The notes beneath the pieces were generated by a model. It ran no database searches, was not told the origin of the DNA, and worked only from the letters and a program-made list of their open reading frames with translations. Source: UKL13-3 sp964392775 (GTDB lineage Bacteria; Bacteroidota; Bacteroidia; UKL13-3). Taken from it: DNA of 64,000 nt. A program made the translations under genes and the position numbers. The DNA lies in assembly GCA_964392775.1 (NCBI GenBank), contig CAYMRD010000004.1, forward strand, positions 1-64,000, written 5' to 3'. Shown piece by piece: positions 18,453 through 27,797 of the stretch; position 1 is the stretch's first letter, and each line of letters starts with the position of its first letter.

Positions 18453-19583
18453 TTAATTGATGACTTTCTTTATTAGTTCTAAAATCTGAGGAGCCTTTAC
18501 TGCCACATCATAGTTTGCTACTTTTTTAGAAGCATTACGTCCCAATATTTCCTTTTTGGTTGGGTTCTCCAGCAATCTTATAATCTCAGAAGCCATGGTA
18601 TCAATATTTCCATATGGAATAATAATACCAGCGTCCTTCTCCACAAATTCGGGCATCCCTCCACTGTTTTCGAAACATATAATGGGTTTGCCTAATGCCG
18701 CAGCTTCTAAACATACCAAAGGGAAGGGATCTTCTCTGGAGGTTAATACAAAGAGATCCAAAAGCTGTAAGTAGTTTTCAGGATCCGTAACATTACCGGT
18801 AAGTATCACATTTTTTAAATTCAATCTTTGTTTCTCGTATTCAAACGCACATATCTGGTCATGCGATAAGGGACCTATCCACATGCAACAAATTTCAATA
18901 TCCTTGTATCGCGTATTTAAGGTATCTGCCAATCTAAAAAACAAATCAATTCCTTTTCTCCAGTTACCACTTCCGCAACCACCAATAATATAGCGCTGTT
19001 TGATTCCAAGTCGGGCCAGCATGTCAGTACGGCTTATGGAAGGTTTTTTAAACTGGTTGGTTGGAATAAACTCATGTATCAAACTCAGCTTTTCTTTCGG
19101 AATGTGAAATTGATCTAAAAGAGAATTTTGTGTACTTTTAGATACCGCAATGAAATGGTTGATCAATTCAATATTATCGGAGGAAAGAGCATTCTTATAG
19201 TGGCTTTTGATGCTGTAATCATTTTCGTGAACATGAAGGATCTTAGGACATGAAACAATTTGATTGATTTCAGACAACACCGCTGTTGTTGCAACAGTAT
19301 TAAAATAGACCAAGTCAAATTTCTTTTGAGCGTTCATTCTGCTTACCTCACGAAGCGCCCCCCCTAAAAGTTTTCGTTTAAGTCTATTGATGAAAGACTT
19401 GTTATAATCTGCAAGAATGGTTTTGTGGCTCACTTCCTGAAAAGCCTCTATCAATTGTCCCTTGCGCAAAAACAATAGAGAAACCTCAATATTCGAATGC
19501 TCTTTTAACCATCTTAGTAAATGGAGTAAAACAAAAGGGGCCCCGGTTCTGCGAGCATCATGTGATATAAAGAGAATTTTCAA
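18453..19583 (-). CDS. GT4-family glycosyltransferase
   Basis: A 376-residue GT-B enzyme beginning ILFISHDARRTGAPFVLLHL, a common start in glycosyltransferases that share the GAPFVLL loop. The donor half has YIIGGCGSGNWRKGIDLF and SREDPFPLVCLEAAALGKP, in which a DX7E pattern replaces EX7E. The start is TTG. It follows the next upstream GT4 gene by 12 nt. Confidence 0.88.
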   Translation of the reverse strand: MKILFISHDARRTGAPFVLLHLLRWLKEHSNIEVSLLFLRKGQLIEAFQEVSHKTILADYNKSFINRLKRKLLGGALREVSRMNAQKKFDLVYFNTVATTAVLSEINQIVSCPKILHVHENDYSIKSHYKNALSSDNIELINHFIAVSKSTQNSLLDQFHIPKEKLSLIHEFIPTNQFKKPSISRTDMLARLGIKQRYIIGGCGSGNWRKGIDLFFRLADTLNTRYKDIEICCMWIGPLSHDQICAFEYEKQRLNLKNVILTGNVTDPENYLQLLDLFVLTSREDPFPLVCLEAAALGKPIICFENSGGMPEFVEKDAGIIIPYGNIDTMASEIIRLLENPTKKEILGRNASKKVANYDVAVKAPQILELIKKVIN

Positions 19584-19595
19584 TGAAATATATGA

Positions 19596-20732
19596 TTAGT
19601 GGTTTAATAGGGTAATAATTTTATTAGTGAAGACGGTGATTGGATCCTCATGTTTTCCTGTGACAAATTTATTGTGAACGTTCTCACCCATTCCTTTCCA
19701 ATCATCTCGTCTTGTCCAGGCTCTTTCAAGAGCATTGTCAATATCATTTACACTAGGGCTGTTGGCAATAAATCCATTTACATTGTCTTCAATTAATAAT
19801 GAAGCATCTCCAACATCGGTAACAATTGGGACTCTTGCATAATTGATTGATTCTAGCAATGCTAATGATTGGCCTTCCATACGTGAGCAGAGAATGGAAC
19901 CGTGGTTGTTTTTCCAAACATCTTCTATTGAACTATATTTACCTTTGACGTGTACATTTTTCAACTGATAGAAGTCAATAAGTCGAGGGATATATTGTTC
20001 ATGAGGTCCGCTACCATACAGGTTGATATGAAGGTCTCTGTTTTTCCACTTGTTCGATGATAATACCTCAAACAAAAGATCATGCCCCTTATGATTAGCA
20101 CTTAGGCTTGCTACAAATGCAAGATGATAACCATTTGAAGTGTCAGGAAAATGAATATCAGCATTTATATTAAATGGATAGGGGTTGGATATAACTTCAG
20201 CATTGGGCAAGTGAAGGGCCAGTTGTCTCTCTATAATTCTTTGGTTGTCATGTGATACAAAGTAGCATTTAGTTGCTTTTTTGTAATTCTCAAGAATAAC
20301 GTCATACTTTTCTCCATCTAGAGGTATTGATTGTTCTTTTGCCAACTGGATAATCATCACATATGGAATATTAGCTTCTCGAATTTGCTTGATCTCATAA
20401 GCAGCCTCATTATGGTCCCCCAGAGAAAATATTACTAGAGATGGATTATGGACTAATATTGTATGGCGGTCAGGTACTCTTTTCAGCTTTAATTTAATCG
20501 CGATTCGACTTGTAATACTTAACTGTTTAATGTTGGGTATGTGAATAATATTCGCACCTAGTCGTCCTAGTTTTTGTATATGTAAAGGCTCATCAGACCA
20601 TTTAGGTGTGTATACAATTGCCCTGTACTCATTTGATTGGGTTATATTTTGTGCACACATACTCCATAGTACTTCACTACCCCCCCATGGTACACTTCGA
20701 TTTGTAGAAATGAATGCAATAGTTTTAGTCAT
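19596..20732 (-). CDS. GT4-family glycosyltransferase
   Basis: A 378-residue GT-B enzyme. The N-terminus contains VPWGGSEVLWSMCAQN, a substrate-binding glycine-rich loop, and the donor half has YHLAFVASLSANHKGHDLL with the EX7E motif EGQSLALLESINYARVPIV. A 62-nt gap separates it from the acetyltransferase-like gene upstream. Sugar specificity is unknown. Confidence 0.87.
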   Translation of the reverse strand: MTKTIAFISTNRSVPWGGSEVLWSMCAQNITQSNEYRAIVYTPKWSDEPLHIQKLGRLGANIIHIPNIKQLSITSRIAIKLKLKRVPDRHTILVHNPSLVIFSLGDHNEAAYEIKQIREANIPYVMIIQLAKEQSIPLDGEKYDVILENYKKATKCYFVSHDNQRIIERQLALHLPNAEVISNPYPFNINADIHFPDTSNGYHLAFVASLSANHKGHDLLFEVLSSNKWKNRDLHINLYGSGPHEQYIPRLIDFYQLKNVHVKGKYSSIEDVWKNNHGSILCSRMEGQSLALLESINYARVPIVTDVGDASLLIEDNVNGFIANSPSVNDIDNALERAWTRRDDWKGMGENVHNKFVTGKHEDPITVFTNKIITLLNH

Positions 20733-20794
20733 TCGAGTATCTGTTTGGCATAGCTACCAAAACTTGTTGTTTTTATTGTTTGAGTAAGTAATGT

Positions 20795-21376
20795 TCACTT
20801 CGAATCGATGATCAGTTCTTCTTTGTGCTTAACAATACTATTGTTTGGTATGGATTTATAAATTAAACAACCTGATCCAATAATACAATTGTCGCCAATG
20901 GAGACTCCCTTCAGTATTGTTACATTGCTTCCTATCCAACAGTTTTTTCCTATTTTTATTGGGGCTGTTGTAAACTCATTGCGAGCTATTTTGAGTTGCA
21001 ATTCTGTATAATTATGCTTGTGATTATGGTCATACAGCTTTACGGATTCTCCGAACAGAGTATTTTCTCCAATCTCAATATAATTTAGACAATTGATTGA
21101 GCAGAAGTTGTTAAAGAATACGTTTGCATGAATAATCAGTTCTGCGTCTTTGTGCACATATACAAGACAATAGTTTCTTGTGATTACATTAGCATTGATA
21201 ATAATATTTTTAAATCTACCACCAATGTGAAACATGCTACCTGTGCCAAACACAAAGTCTTGGGATATTTGTGTCAATGAATCTCTTCGTAACTGACTAA
21301 TCCCGTTATTGGAGGGTAGGCAATTTGATTTTAATGAGATAATTACTTTTCTTATAATGTGTTTAATTATACTCAT
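20795..21376 (-). CDS. Hexapeptide-repeat O-acyltransferase (LbetaH)
   Basis: A 193-residue left-handed beta-helix protein of the maltose/galactoside O-acetyltransferase type. Hexapeptide repeats run from about residue 60 (INANVITRNYCLVYVHKDAE) to the end, including IKIGKNCWIGSNVTILKGVS and IGDNCIIGSGCLIYKSIPNN. The candidate catalytic His lies in LYDHNHKHNY. It probably acetylates a glycan residue using acetyl-CoA. The sequence here is clearly more AT-rich than the glycosyltransferases downstream, suggesting a separate origin for 20795-23119. Confidence 0.85.
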   Translation of the reverse strand: MSIIKHIIRKVIISLKSNCLPSNNGISQLRRDSLTQISQDFVFGTGSMFHIGGRFKNIIINANVITRNYCLVYVHKDAELIIHANVFFNNFCSINCLNYIEIGENTLFGESVKLYDHNHKHNYTELQLKIARNEFTTAPIKIGKNCWIGSNVTILKGVSIGDNCIIGSGCLIYKSIPNNSIVKHKEELIIDSK

Positions 21377-21416
21377 GAATTATTAAATGTATTTTATAAG
21401 TAACAACTTAGAATTT

Positions 21417-22370
21417 TTACTTCTGAACTTGTCTTGGGCTGATTATGCGATCAGAACAATGTTGTTTAATTATGCTTAAGTATTTCCTTAAAGGTGTTTT
21501 CAGTTGAGATATTTTAAAGTTTGTTAGAAGAGTGAACATAGCTTCACAATATTCTTGAGATTGTAACTCAATGCGAGCTTTTTTCAAAGAATATTTATTC
21601 AACACTTCAATTACTTTCATGTTATCTGAAGAATGAGGGGAAAGTGTTTTAATAGTAATGATTTGATCGATATATGCGCCAAGGTGTTTTACTTCATCTA
21701 ATGACATCATAATTCCACCTGAGTGTGATCGGTAAACTGCAAGAAATTCATCTGATTTATAGGCTTTTCTGTTAGTTTTGTTCAATAGATAAGCATATAA
21801 ATACCAATCGGCAAAAAGAACTCCTGACATCGTTAATGTCTGAGAGTTAAGTATGTTTCTGAACATTACAGTACAGGTAACCAGCTCATTTTTTACAAGA
21901 AAGTCATCAAAGGTATAAATAGATTTATTATTATTTATTTCATTAAAGAGATCAGATGTTATCTCATCTTTTAGCACCATAATGCGTCCGGCATGAATTA
22001 CATAATCTGGGTTTTTCTCTAAAAAATCAACCTGTTTTTGTAGCTTATAAGGATCCGTCCAATAGTCATCCCCTTCACACAGTGCAATGTATTTTCCTTT
22101 GGCTCTTGGGAAATTATAAGTGGCCATGATGCCACGAGCACCTTTTGAATATTGATTTTCTGATTGAATAAGAGGTTTGATTATTTCAGGGTATTTACTT
22201 TCATATTCCTTTATGATATCAATTGTACCATCTATAGAAGCATCATCATGGATAAGAATTTCAATTGGGAATGTAGTCTTTTGCATCAAAAAGCTATCCA
22301 AGCATTCTCTTAAAAAATTGGCATGGTTAAACGTAATGCACGAAATACTTACAATAGGTATTGATGTCAT
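21417..22370 (-). CDS. GT2-family glycosyltransferase
   Basis: A 317-residue GT-A enzyme: VSISCITFNHANFLRECLDS, then IHDDASIDGTIDII and the DXD-type site YIALCEGDDYWTDPYKLQKQ. The EGDDYWTDP block is typical of capsule and lipopolysaccharide GT2 proteins. Its ATG overlaps the stop of the methyltransferase gene (ATGA). Confidence 0.9.
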   Translation of the reverse strand: MTSIPIVSISCITFNHANFLRECLDSFLMQKTTFPIEILIHDDASIDGTIDIIKEYESKYPEIIKPLIQSENQYSKGARGIMATYNFPRAKGKYIALCEGDDYWTDPYKLQKQVDFLEKNPDYVIHAGRIMVLKDEITSDLFNEINNNKSIYTFDDFLVKNELVTCTVMFRNILNSQTLTMSGVLFADWYLYAYLLNKTNRKAYKSDEFLAVYRSHSGGIMMSLDEVKHLGAYIDQIITIKTLSPHSSDNMKVIEVLNKYSLKKARIELQSQEYCEAMFTLLTNFKISQLKTPLRKYLSIIKQHCSDRIISPRQVQK

Positions 22371-23119
22371 TTTCTCTCAAGGATAAAGATTGGTCTATTA
22401 CGAAATTCGCCAAGTCTGTCTTGTCTTCTTTTGTTCTCTTCATTAAGGCTTTTATAGGATGTAAGTTTATCAGCTTCTTCTGCAATACCAATGGTTTTGA
22501 TTTTCCATCTATCTTTAATTGCAGTTTTTACAAAATCAATCATTTCTTCTTTTGTTCCATTTTCAAACAAGGGCTGTGAAATATCTCCTTTCCAGCAAAA
22601 ACCCATTTGAAGAACTAAAATGTTTGTTTTACCAATAAAGTAGTTAATGCAGTCAATCATCTTTTCTTTTGCTTTTTCTACAGAAATCGATTTTTCTCCA
22701 TAATCATCACCCAAATGGTGAATAACATTGAAGAGCAATACAATATCAAAGGGAGCCTCTGCAATGGGAGTCTGGAAGTCTAAGTATTCATTTTTTACTG
22801 TAATAGGCTTTTGAAGGATGTTTTTGGCTTCATTCACAAAGTCAGCATGGGGAGTATTCCCTTCAATGTATACAACTTCCTTTGCTCCTATTTCAAGTGA
22901 TTCAAAACTGAAATACCCGGTATTGCCGCCAATATCCAGTATTTTTTTGCCATTGAAGTCTAAGTTATCTGTCAGAAATTGCAGTCTTTCTTTTTCAAAT
23001 CTCGATTTTGTTTGAACGTCATTCTGGGAAAGAATGGCAGAAAGTCCCGTTGGAAGTATTTGATAATTAGAGTGCTTACTCGTATTCTGGTATAATTCTA
23101 TAAGTCTGTTTTTATTCAT
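22367..23119 (-). CDS. SAM-dependent methyltransferase (class I)
   Basis: A 250-residue methyltransferase. The glycine-rich SAM loop is KKILDIGGNTGYFSFESLE, followed by the acidic VVYIEGN and the motif FDIVLLFNVIHHLGDDYG. It is coupled on both sides by ATGA overlaps, to the ATP-grasp gene upstream and the GT2 gene downstream. Methylation of the sugar or acyl group, or a chain-ending methyl recognised by Wzt, are possible roles; neither is proven. Confidence 0.85.
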   Translation of the reverse strand: MNKNRLIELYQNTSKHSNYQILPTGLSAILSQNDVQTKSRFEKERLQFLTDNLDFNGKKILDIGGNTGYFSFESLEIGAKEVVYIEGNTPHADFVNEAKNILQKPITVKNEYLDFQTPIAEAPFDIVLLFNVIHHLGDDYGEKSISVEKAKEKMIDCINYFIGKTNILVLQMGFCWKGDISQPLFENGTKEEMIDFVKTAIKDRWKIKTIGIAEEADKLTSYKSLNEENKRRQDRLGEFRNRPIFILERK

Positions 23120-24240
23120 GACGGTATTTTGTTTTCTAAATTGTAAATCTGTTTGGTATCCTCTCTATTGAAAACTTCAAAAGGTTGAATTGAGGGAAGA
23201 GTATTAATAGATTCGGACTTCGAATAATTGTGGTAACTACTTGTATTATCATTTGCTTGATCGGCAAACAATCCTCCCGACCAGTAGTACCACGTATCCG
23301 TTTTGTACTCGTATTCTGGTATGCTTTGGATTAAATTATTTTCAAATGCAAAGCAATCAAAAATGGACATTTGGGAATCAAGAATTAATTGTGAAGGCCC
23401 CCATAATCTTGGATTGGCCTCTATCATGTAAAAATCATTTCCCTGTTTTTTTACTTCAATCATCACCAATCCATGAAAACCAATAGAGGTTAGCATGGTC
23501 GCATAATTATTTATGAGGGTGGTTTCAGTTAAATGCATTGAACTTGATTTTGCTAAGATGATCGATCCTCCATTGTGTTGTTGGATTAAATTCTCTTGGG
23601 AGTAGATAGAATATTTTCCACTCTTGAAAATATAAAATAGGAGGTAAAAGCTTTGACCCTGTATGTACTTCTGAAAATAATAATCTTGAGAATTCGCTTT
23701 TGTTAAAAAATGGGATCGGTCCTTTTCGTTGGATATAATATCCGGTTTGTGAATTGCACCGGTTAAACTCTTATAGGATTTAGGTTTTGCAACAAATGGA
23801 TATGAATTCGGAGCGTTCTCCAATTCTTCGGGCACAAGAATATTATGACTCTTACATAATTCTCCGAAGGCATATTTATCCGAAAGTAGATGATAGGTAT
23901 CAAGCGGACACAAACCAATTTCAGCGCCCATTACTTTTAATGGGTCAAGATTTTCCAATAAAAAACGATTCAGATATTCTGTTGATGGAAGAATTAAAAT
24001 ATCCTCTGGTTTATACAATAGTTGAATCTGCTTTAATACAGATTCTATCTCTTGCAGCTCGAGTTTATTCTTCTTTCTGGTATGAATAATATGTTTTCTG
24101 TAATCAGTTAAAAAGATATAGTCATCTTCTCCATTGGCAATGATGTGGAAAGGAATGCTGTTCTTTGAGGCATATCTGCAGAAGGCTATAATCGCCCGGT
24201 CATTCGAACCGGAATATATCAGCAGGTGTTTATTGCTCAC
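23116..24240 (-). CDS. ATP-grasp domain protein
   Basis: About 374 residues with a carbamoyl-phosphate-synthase-like ATP-grasp fold. YPFVAKPKSYKSLTG is the lid/Lys segment, DYYFQKYIQG the adenine-binding strand, and FHGLVMIEVKKQGNDFYMIE then ANPRLWGPSQL the metal-binding end. ATP-grasp ligases join a carboxylate to an amine, so ligation of an amino acid to an amino sugar made by the adjacent aminotransferase is attractive but inferred. I choose GTG (giving VSNKHLLIYSGSND), which overlaps the aminotransferase gene by 11 nt; an upstream start would overlap it by about 100 nt. Confidence 0.82.
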   Translation of the reverse strand: MSNKHLLIYSGSNDRAIIAFCRYASKNSIPFHIIANGEDDYIFLTDYRKHIIHTRKKNKLELQEIESVLKQIQLLYKPEDILILPSTEYLNRFLLENLDPLKVMGAEIGLCPLDTYHLLSDKYAFGELCKSHNILVPEELENAPNSYPFVAKPKSYKSLTGAIHKPDIISNEKDRSHFLTKANSQDYYFQKYIQGQSFYLLFYIFKSGKYSIYSQENLIQQHNGGSIILAKSSSMHLTETTLINNYATMLTSIGFHGLVMIEVKKQGNDFYMIEANPRLWGPSQLILDSQMSIFDCFAFENNLIQSIPEYEYKTDTWYYWSGGLFADQANDNTSSYHNYSKSESINTLPSIQPFEVFNREDTKQIYNLENKIPS

Positions 24241-25321
24241 CGATTGTGGTATTAATAATAGAACAAATAGAGGCCACTTCTGAATGAGTAAGACCCATGT
24301 ATAATGGTAGACAAATAATTCGCGAAGCAATATTTTCTGATATCGGCATTTTACCTCCTTCTGTATAAGGGATTGTATTCAGGGATGGAAAGAAGTAGCG
24401 CCTAGGAAATATGTTGTGTTTGTTAAGTGACTCAACAGTTTTCAGTAGCATCGTTTCATTCTCAAAAAGTACTGGATAATAACTAAAATTCCAAGTTGTA
24501 TCAGCTCTAATCTTTAGTTTCTTAACCTTCACATTGGTCAAGTTTTGGTTATACTGATCTATTACACTTTTTCGTTCAGTAATAATTTTATCAATATGGG
24601 GTAAAACGGCTAATCCCATTGCTGACTGAAGCTCGGATATTTTGCCATTAATGCCCAATCCATAAAAGTCCAATTGGCCTTTATGCCCAAAATTATGAGA
24701 ATAAAAAATTTGATGGGCCAGTTCTGGATTCGAACAAAAAATGGCTCCTCCTTCTCCTGTATGAAACAACTTTGTTGCATGAAAACTACATGTGCTTATA
24801 TCACCGTATTCGAAGATGCTTCTACCTTTGTACTGTACGCCAAAAGAATGGGCACCATCATAGATTACTTTAAGATTGTGTTTATGAGCAATGGCTTCAA
24901 TGGCTTCTACATTGCAGGGGTTTCCAAATACATGAGTGGCCAAAATACATGTCGTTTTTGATGTAATGGCTGCTTCAATCTTGGTTTCATCAATGGTTAG
25001 GTATTCAGGGTGGATATCTACAAATACAGGAGTGCAGTGTTCCCATACAATAGCCGCTGTTGTTGCAACGTAGCTGAATGGTGTTGTAATGATTTCACCT
25101 CCTTTACCAAGTAGTTTGAGTGCTATCTGCAAGGGTATTGTACCATTATTAGTGATTAGAATATTATCTACACCTAAATAGGTTGATAGTTTTTGTTCTA
25201 ACTCTTTTACAAGTTCGCCTCTATTGGTAAGCCAATTATTATCATAAGCTCGCTTTACTTGAGCAGTATACTCTTCTAATGGTGGGAGAAAGGATTTTGT
25301 TACTGGGATTATTTTGTCCAT
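24230..25321 (-). CDS. DegT/DnrJ/EryC1/StrS aminotransferase
   Basis: PLP-dependent sugar aminotransferase of about 363 residues that converts a nucleotide-linked keto-sugar to an amino sugar. Markers: NWLTNRGELVKELEQKL, TNNGTIPLQIAL, YDGAHSFGVQYKG and the PLP-lysine segment SFHATKLFHTGEGGA. The ATG giving MDKIIPVTKSFLPP overlaps the upstream wzt stop by 13 nt, and 14 extra residues from a farther ATG lack family similarity. It is followed immediately by the ATP-grasp and methyltransferase genes. Confidence 0.93.
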   Translation of the reverse strand: MDKIIPVTKSFLPPLEEYTAQVKRAYDNNWLTNRGELVKELEQKLSTYLGVDNILITNNGTIPLQIALKLLGKGGEIITTPFSYVATTAAIVWEHCTPVFVDIHPEYLTIDETKIEAAITSKTTCILATHVFGNPCNVEAIEAIAHKHNLKVIYDGAHSFGVQYKGRSIFEYGDISTCSFHATKLFHTGEGGAIFCSNPELAHQIFYSHNFGHKGQLDFYGLGINGKISELQSAMGLAVLPHIDKIITERKSVIDQYNQNLTNVKVKKLKIRADTTWNFSYYPVLFENETMLLKTVESLNKHNIFPRRYFFPSLNTIPYTEGGKMPISENIASRIICLPLYMGLTHSEVASICSIINTTIGEQ

Positions 25322-26571
25322 TCGAAGGTATGTCTTATATAACCCACTTCTTTTCCCATCCAATTTCCAATTGGACGTTGTTCGGGGTTAAGTTGAATAT
25401 GTAATAGGTCGGAATCTTGAAAAAGAAAAGTATATCCCGATTCGTTTTTGCTGATAATCATAAGTTCTATTGCATAATTACCTTCATTAAAAAAACCGGC
25501 CGGTATTTTCATAATGGCAGAACCTTTTCCTGTAGCAATTAAATCAGTATGAGTTCTGGATGTTGTTGCTAAAATATATTTTCCTTCCTCATCCTTTATT
25601 TTAAAATTAAAGTACAAATTGGATAGAAAGGATTGATTATCATAATTGATGACGAAGGAAATTTCTTTGTCTCTTACGATATGTGAATCAAAACCACTTT
25701 CACTATTGCTGACTCCCACATCAATTAATGTGAAGCCATGATTTTTATGGTTAAGATTTCGGTAGTTGAGAAGAGTAGTGTCACCACCAAGGTACTGTCT
25801 TATAACAGCATCAGATTCGCCTCTGCTTTTTACAAAACCGTTTTCCAATAAAATGGCATTTGCGCACAGGGATTTTACACTTGCCAAATTATGACTTACA
25901 AACAGTACTGTTCGTCCATCGCTCTTGCTTACTTCACCCATTTTTCCTAGGCATTTTTTTTGAAAGTCGGCATCACCTACAGCAAGCACTTCATCTACAA
26001 TTAAAATTTCACTTTCGAGGTGGGCTGCTACGGCAAATGCTAGACGAACATACATGCCACTGCTGTAACGCTTAACAGGAGTGTCGATATAACGCTCCAC
26101 TCCGCTGAAGTCAATAATCTCATCAAGTTTTCGGGTAATTTCTTTTTTGCGCATGCCCAAAATGGCACCGTTCAAGTAAATATTTTCGCGCCCGGTGAGT
26201 TCCGGGTGAAAGCCCGTACCCACTTCCAGTAAACTGGCCACACGTCCTTTGATATTGATTTTGCCGGTGGTGGGGGCTGTTACACGTGAGAGGATTTTAA
26301 GCAGGGTACTCTTACCCGCGCCATTGCGCCCAATAATCCCTACGGCTTGTCCTTGCTCAATTTCAAAATTGATATCGCGTAAGCTGTATACCACATCGCT
26401 ATTGCCTTTGGTAGTGCGGTCGTTGGTTTGGCCAATTTTTAAAAAGGGGTCTTCTTTGCCCAATACACTGGTGGTTAACCAGCGTTGAATATCATTACTT
26501 AATGTACCGGTACCAATATTCCCTAAGCGGTACAGTTTTGAAAGGTTTTCAACTTGTATGGAGGTTGGCAT
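25309..26571 (-). CDS. wzt: Polysaccharide ABC exporter ATP-binding protein with C-terminal Wzt domain
   Basis: ATPase subunit of an ABC-2 polysaccharide exporter that pairs with the Wzm-like permease at 30408-31268. The nucleotide-binding domain has Walker A GRNGAGKST, signature YSSGMYVRLAFA and Walker B ILIVDEVLAVGDADF. At 420 residues it carries a C-terminal extension (from about residue 270) of the Wzt carbohydrate-binding type, which in known systems recognises the modified chain end. Three genes and a second partial wzt 5' end now separate it from wzm. Subunits act at the inner membrane. Confidence 0.95.
   Translation of the reverse strand: MPTSIQVENLSKLYRLGNIGTGTLSNDIQRWLTTSVLGKEDPFLKIGQTNDRTTKGNSDVVYSLRDINFEIEQGQAVGIIGRNGAGKSTLLKILSRVTAPTTGKINIKGRVASLLEVGTGFHPELTGRENIYLNGAILGMRKKEITRKLDEIIDFSGVERYIDTPVKRYSSGMYVRLAFAVAAHLESEILIVDEVLAVGDADFQKKCLGKMGEVSKSDGRTVLFVSHNLASVKSLCANAILLENGFVKSRGESDAVIRQYLGGDTTLLNYRNLNHKNHGFTLIDVGVSNSESGFDSHIVRDKEISFVINYDNQSFLSNLYFNFKIKDEEGKYILATTSRTHTDLIATGKGSAIMKIPAGFFNEGNYAIELMIISKNESGYTFLFQDSDLLHIQLNPEQRPIGNWMGKEVGYIRHTFEWTK
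26489..26571. repeat. 83-bp repeat, copy A (5' end of wzt)
   Basis: This is the first 83 bp of wzt. It is repeated at 27714-27796 in the same orientation with only two differences, both silent (Val GTT/GTC and Ser TCA/TCC). The acyltransferase gene lies between the copies. Confidence 0.95.
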
Positions 26572-26602
26572 TGTTAATGTTAATTGACGTGTTAGAATGG
26601 AT

Positions 26603-27664
26603 TTAATGGGCCGCCATTTTTTCAGGGACTCCCTTTTTTGTAAAAAACGATTTTATCATACTCTGGCACGGTTTCTCTATGTATTTGTATAGTATTGCCG
26701 ATGTGAGTATTAAAACTGTGAGTTTGATAAAAAAGATAGATGTACTGTTTTCTTGTTTATCTAAATTCAAATATTTGCTTAAGCGGGCATCAGACAGAAT
26801 TTGCCATACAGGCACCTGTAAGATATAAATGCCGAAACTGATTTCGCCTAATAAAATAAAAAAGGGCTTTTGGAAAAATTCAGAAATCGAGCTTTTGTCC
26901 AGTGATATGAAAAGGATAAGTAGTGCAAAGAGTAAGGAAAATATTCCTGTGGTTAAAAATAATGAGGTGTGCATTTTCATCATCAATAAAAGGATAACAA
27001 GTAACCCTAATATATACAGCGAAAAGTTTTGACGGGTATTCTTATACACAGAAAGAAAGATGAGGCCTGTAATATTTCCAAGAATAAATTTATTCAAGTG
27101 AATGATTGGAAGAAACATTAGATCTTTGGAAGTGTAGTATGGAATGAGATTTTCACAATTGCTAAGGGTTTGAGCGATTCCGAAAAAGATGAGTCCCCCG
27201 AAAATGATATTCCGTAATGGATATCGCTTATATATTTTGTTGAACACCAGTGGAAAGCACAGGTAAAAAAATAACTCAACAGAAAGCGACCATGCGGGTC
27301 CATTTATTTTTAATGCCATTCCGGAAACCCAACTTTGCATCATTAAGCAGGAGAGCCATACTTCTTCTTTATTGTCTATTCCCCATAATGCAATCATTCC
27401 AGCCATTGCAATAAAATAGAGCGGATAGATTCGGGCTAGCCGATTCACAATAAATGTTCGGAATGGTATTTTCTGAAAATACTGGTACGCAATCACCATT
27501 ACAAATCCGGATAGCACAAAAAAGTAGTTAACCCCTAAAAATGAATTTTCGAAGATGAACCCGAAATATTTGTTGTTAAACAGGATACTTGTTTTACTGA
27601 AGTGAAATGACACTACACCTGTTGCCGCAATAAAACGAGTAAATGTTAGTTGTTTAATCTGCAT
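26603..27664 (-). CDS. Acyltransferase 3 family membrane protein (OafA/YrhL-like)
   Basis: A 353-residue polytopic protein of the acyltransferase-3 family, which O-acetylates surface sugars from the cytoplasmic acetyl donor. The family start LTFTRFIAATGVVSFHFSKT contains the conserved His. GVNYFFVLSGFVMVIAY, RLARIYPLYFIA and WSLSVELFFYLCFPLVF (containing the SxxxE motif) follow. About ten membrane segments are visible. It sits between two copies of the wzt 5' end, so it probably entered the locus through recombination. Confidence 0.93.
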   Translation of the reverse strand: MQIKQLTFTRFIAATGVVSFHFSKTSILFNNKYFGFIFENSFLGVNYFFVLSGFVMVIAYQYFQKIPFRTFIVNRLARIYPLYFIAMAGMIALWGIDNKEEVWLSCLMMQSWVSGMALKINGPAWSLSVELFFYLCFPLVFNKIYKRYPLRNIIFGGLIFFGIAQTLSNCENLIPYYTSKDLMFLPIIHLNKFILGNITGLIFLSVYKNTRQNFSLYILGLLVILLLMMKMHTSLFLTTGIFSLLFALLILFISLDKSSISEFFQKPFFILLGEISFGIYILQVPVWQILSDARLSKYLNLDKQENSTSIFFIKLTVLILTSAILYKYIEKPCQSMIKSFFTKKGVPEKMAAH

Positions 27665-27694
27665 GTTGGCTTGCCTAATCTTTTAAAAGGATCC

Positions 27695-27796
27695 TCATAT
27701 CCCAAAGCGCTTGATATCATTACTTAATGTACCGGTACCAATATTCCCTAAGCGGTACAGTTTGGAAAGGTTTTCGACTTGTATGGAGGTTGGCAT
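27695..27796 (-). pseudogene. Truncated second copy of the wzt 5' end
   Basis: An intact ATG and 33 codons (MPTSIQVENLSKLYRLG...) match the start of wzt, then run into a TGA. After the 83-bp near-identical stretch it reads DIKRF against DIQRW in the intact gene, so homology continues beyond the near-identity. This indicates a remnant of a different wzt allele rather than a simple duplication. It begins one base after the stop of the sugar-transferase gene at 27798. Confidence 0.88.
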
Positions 27797-27797
27797 A

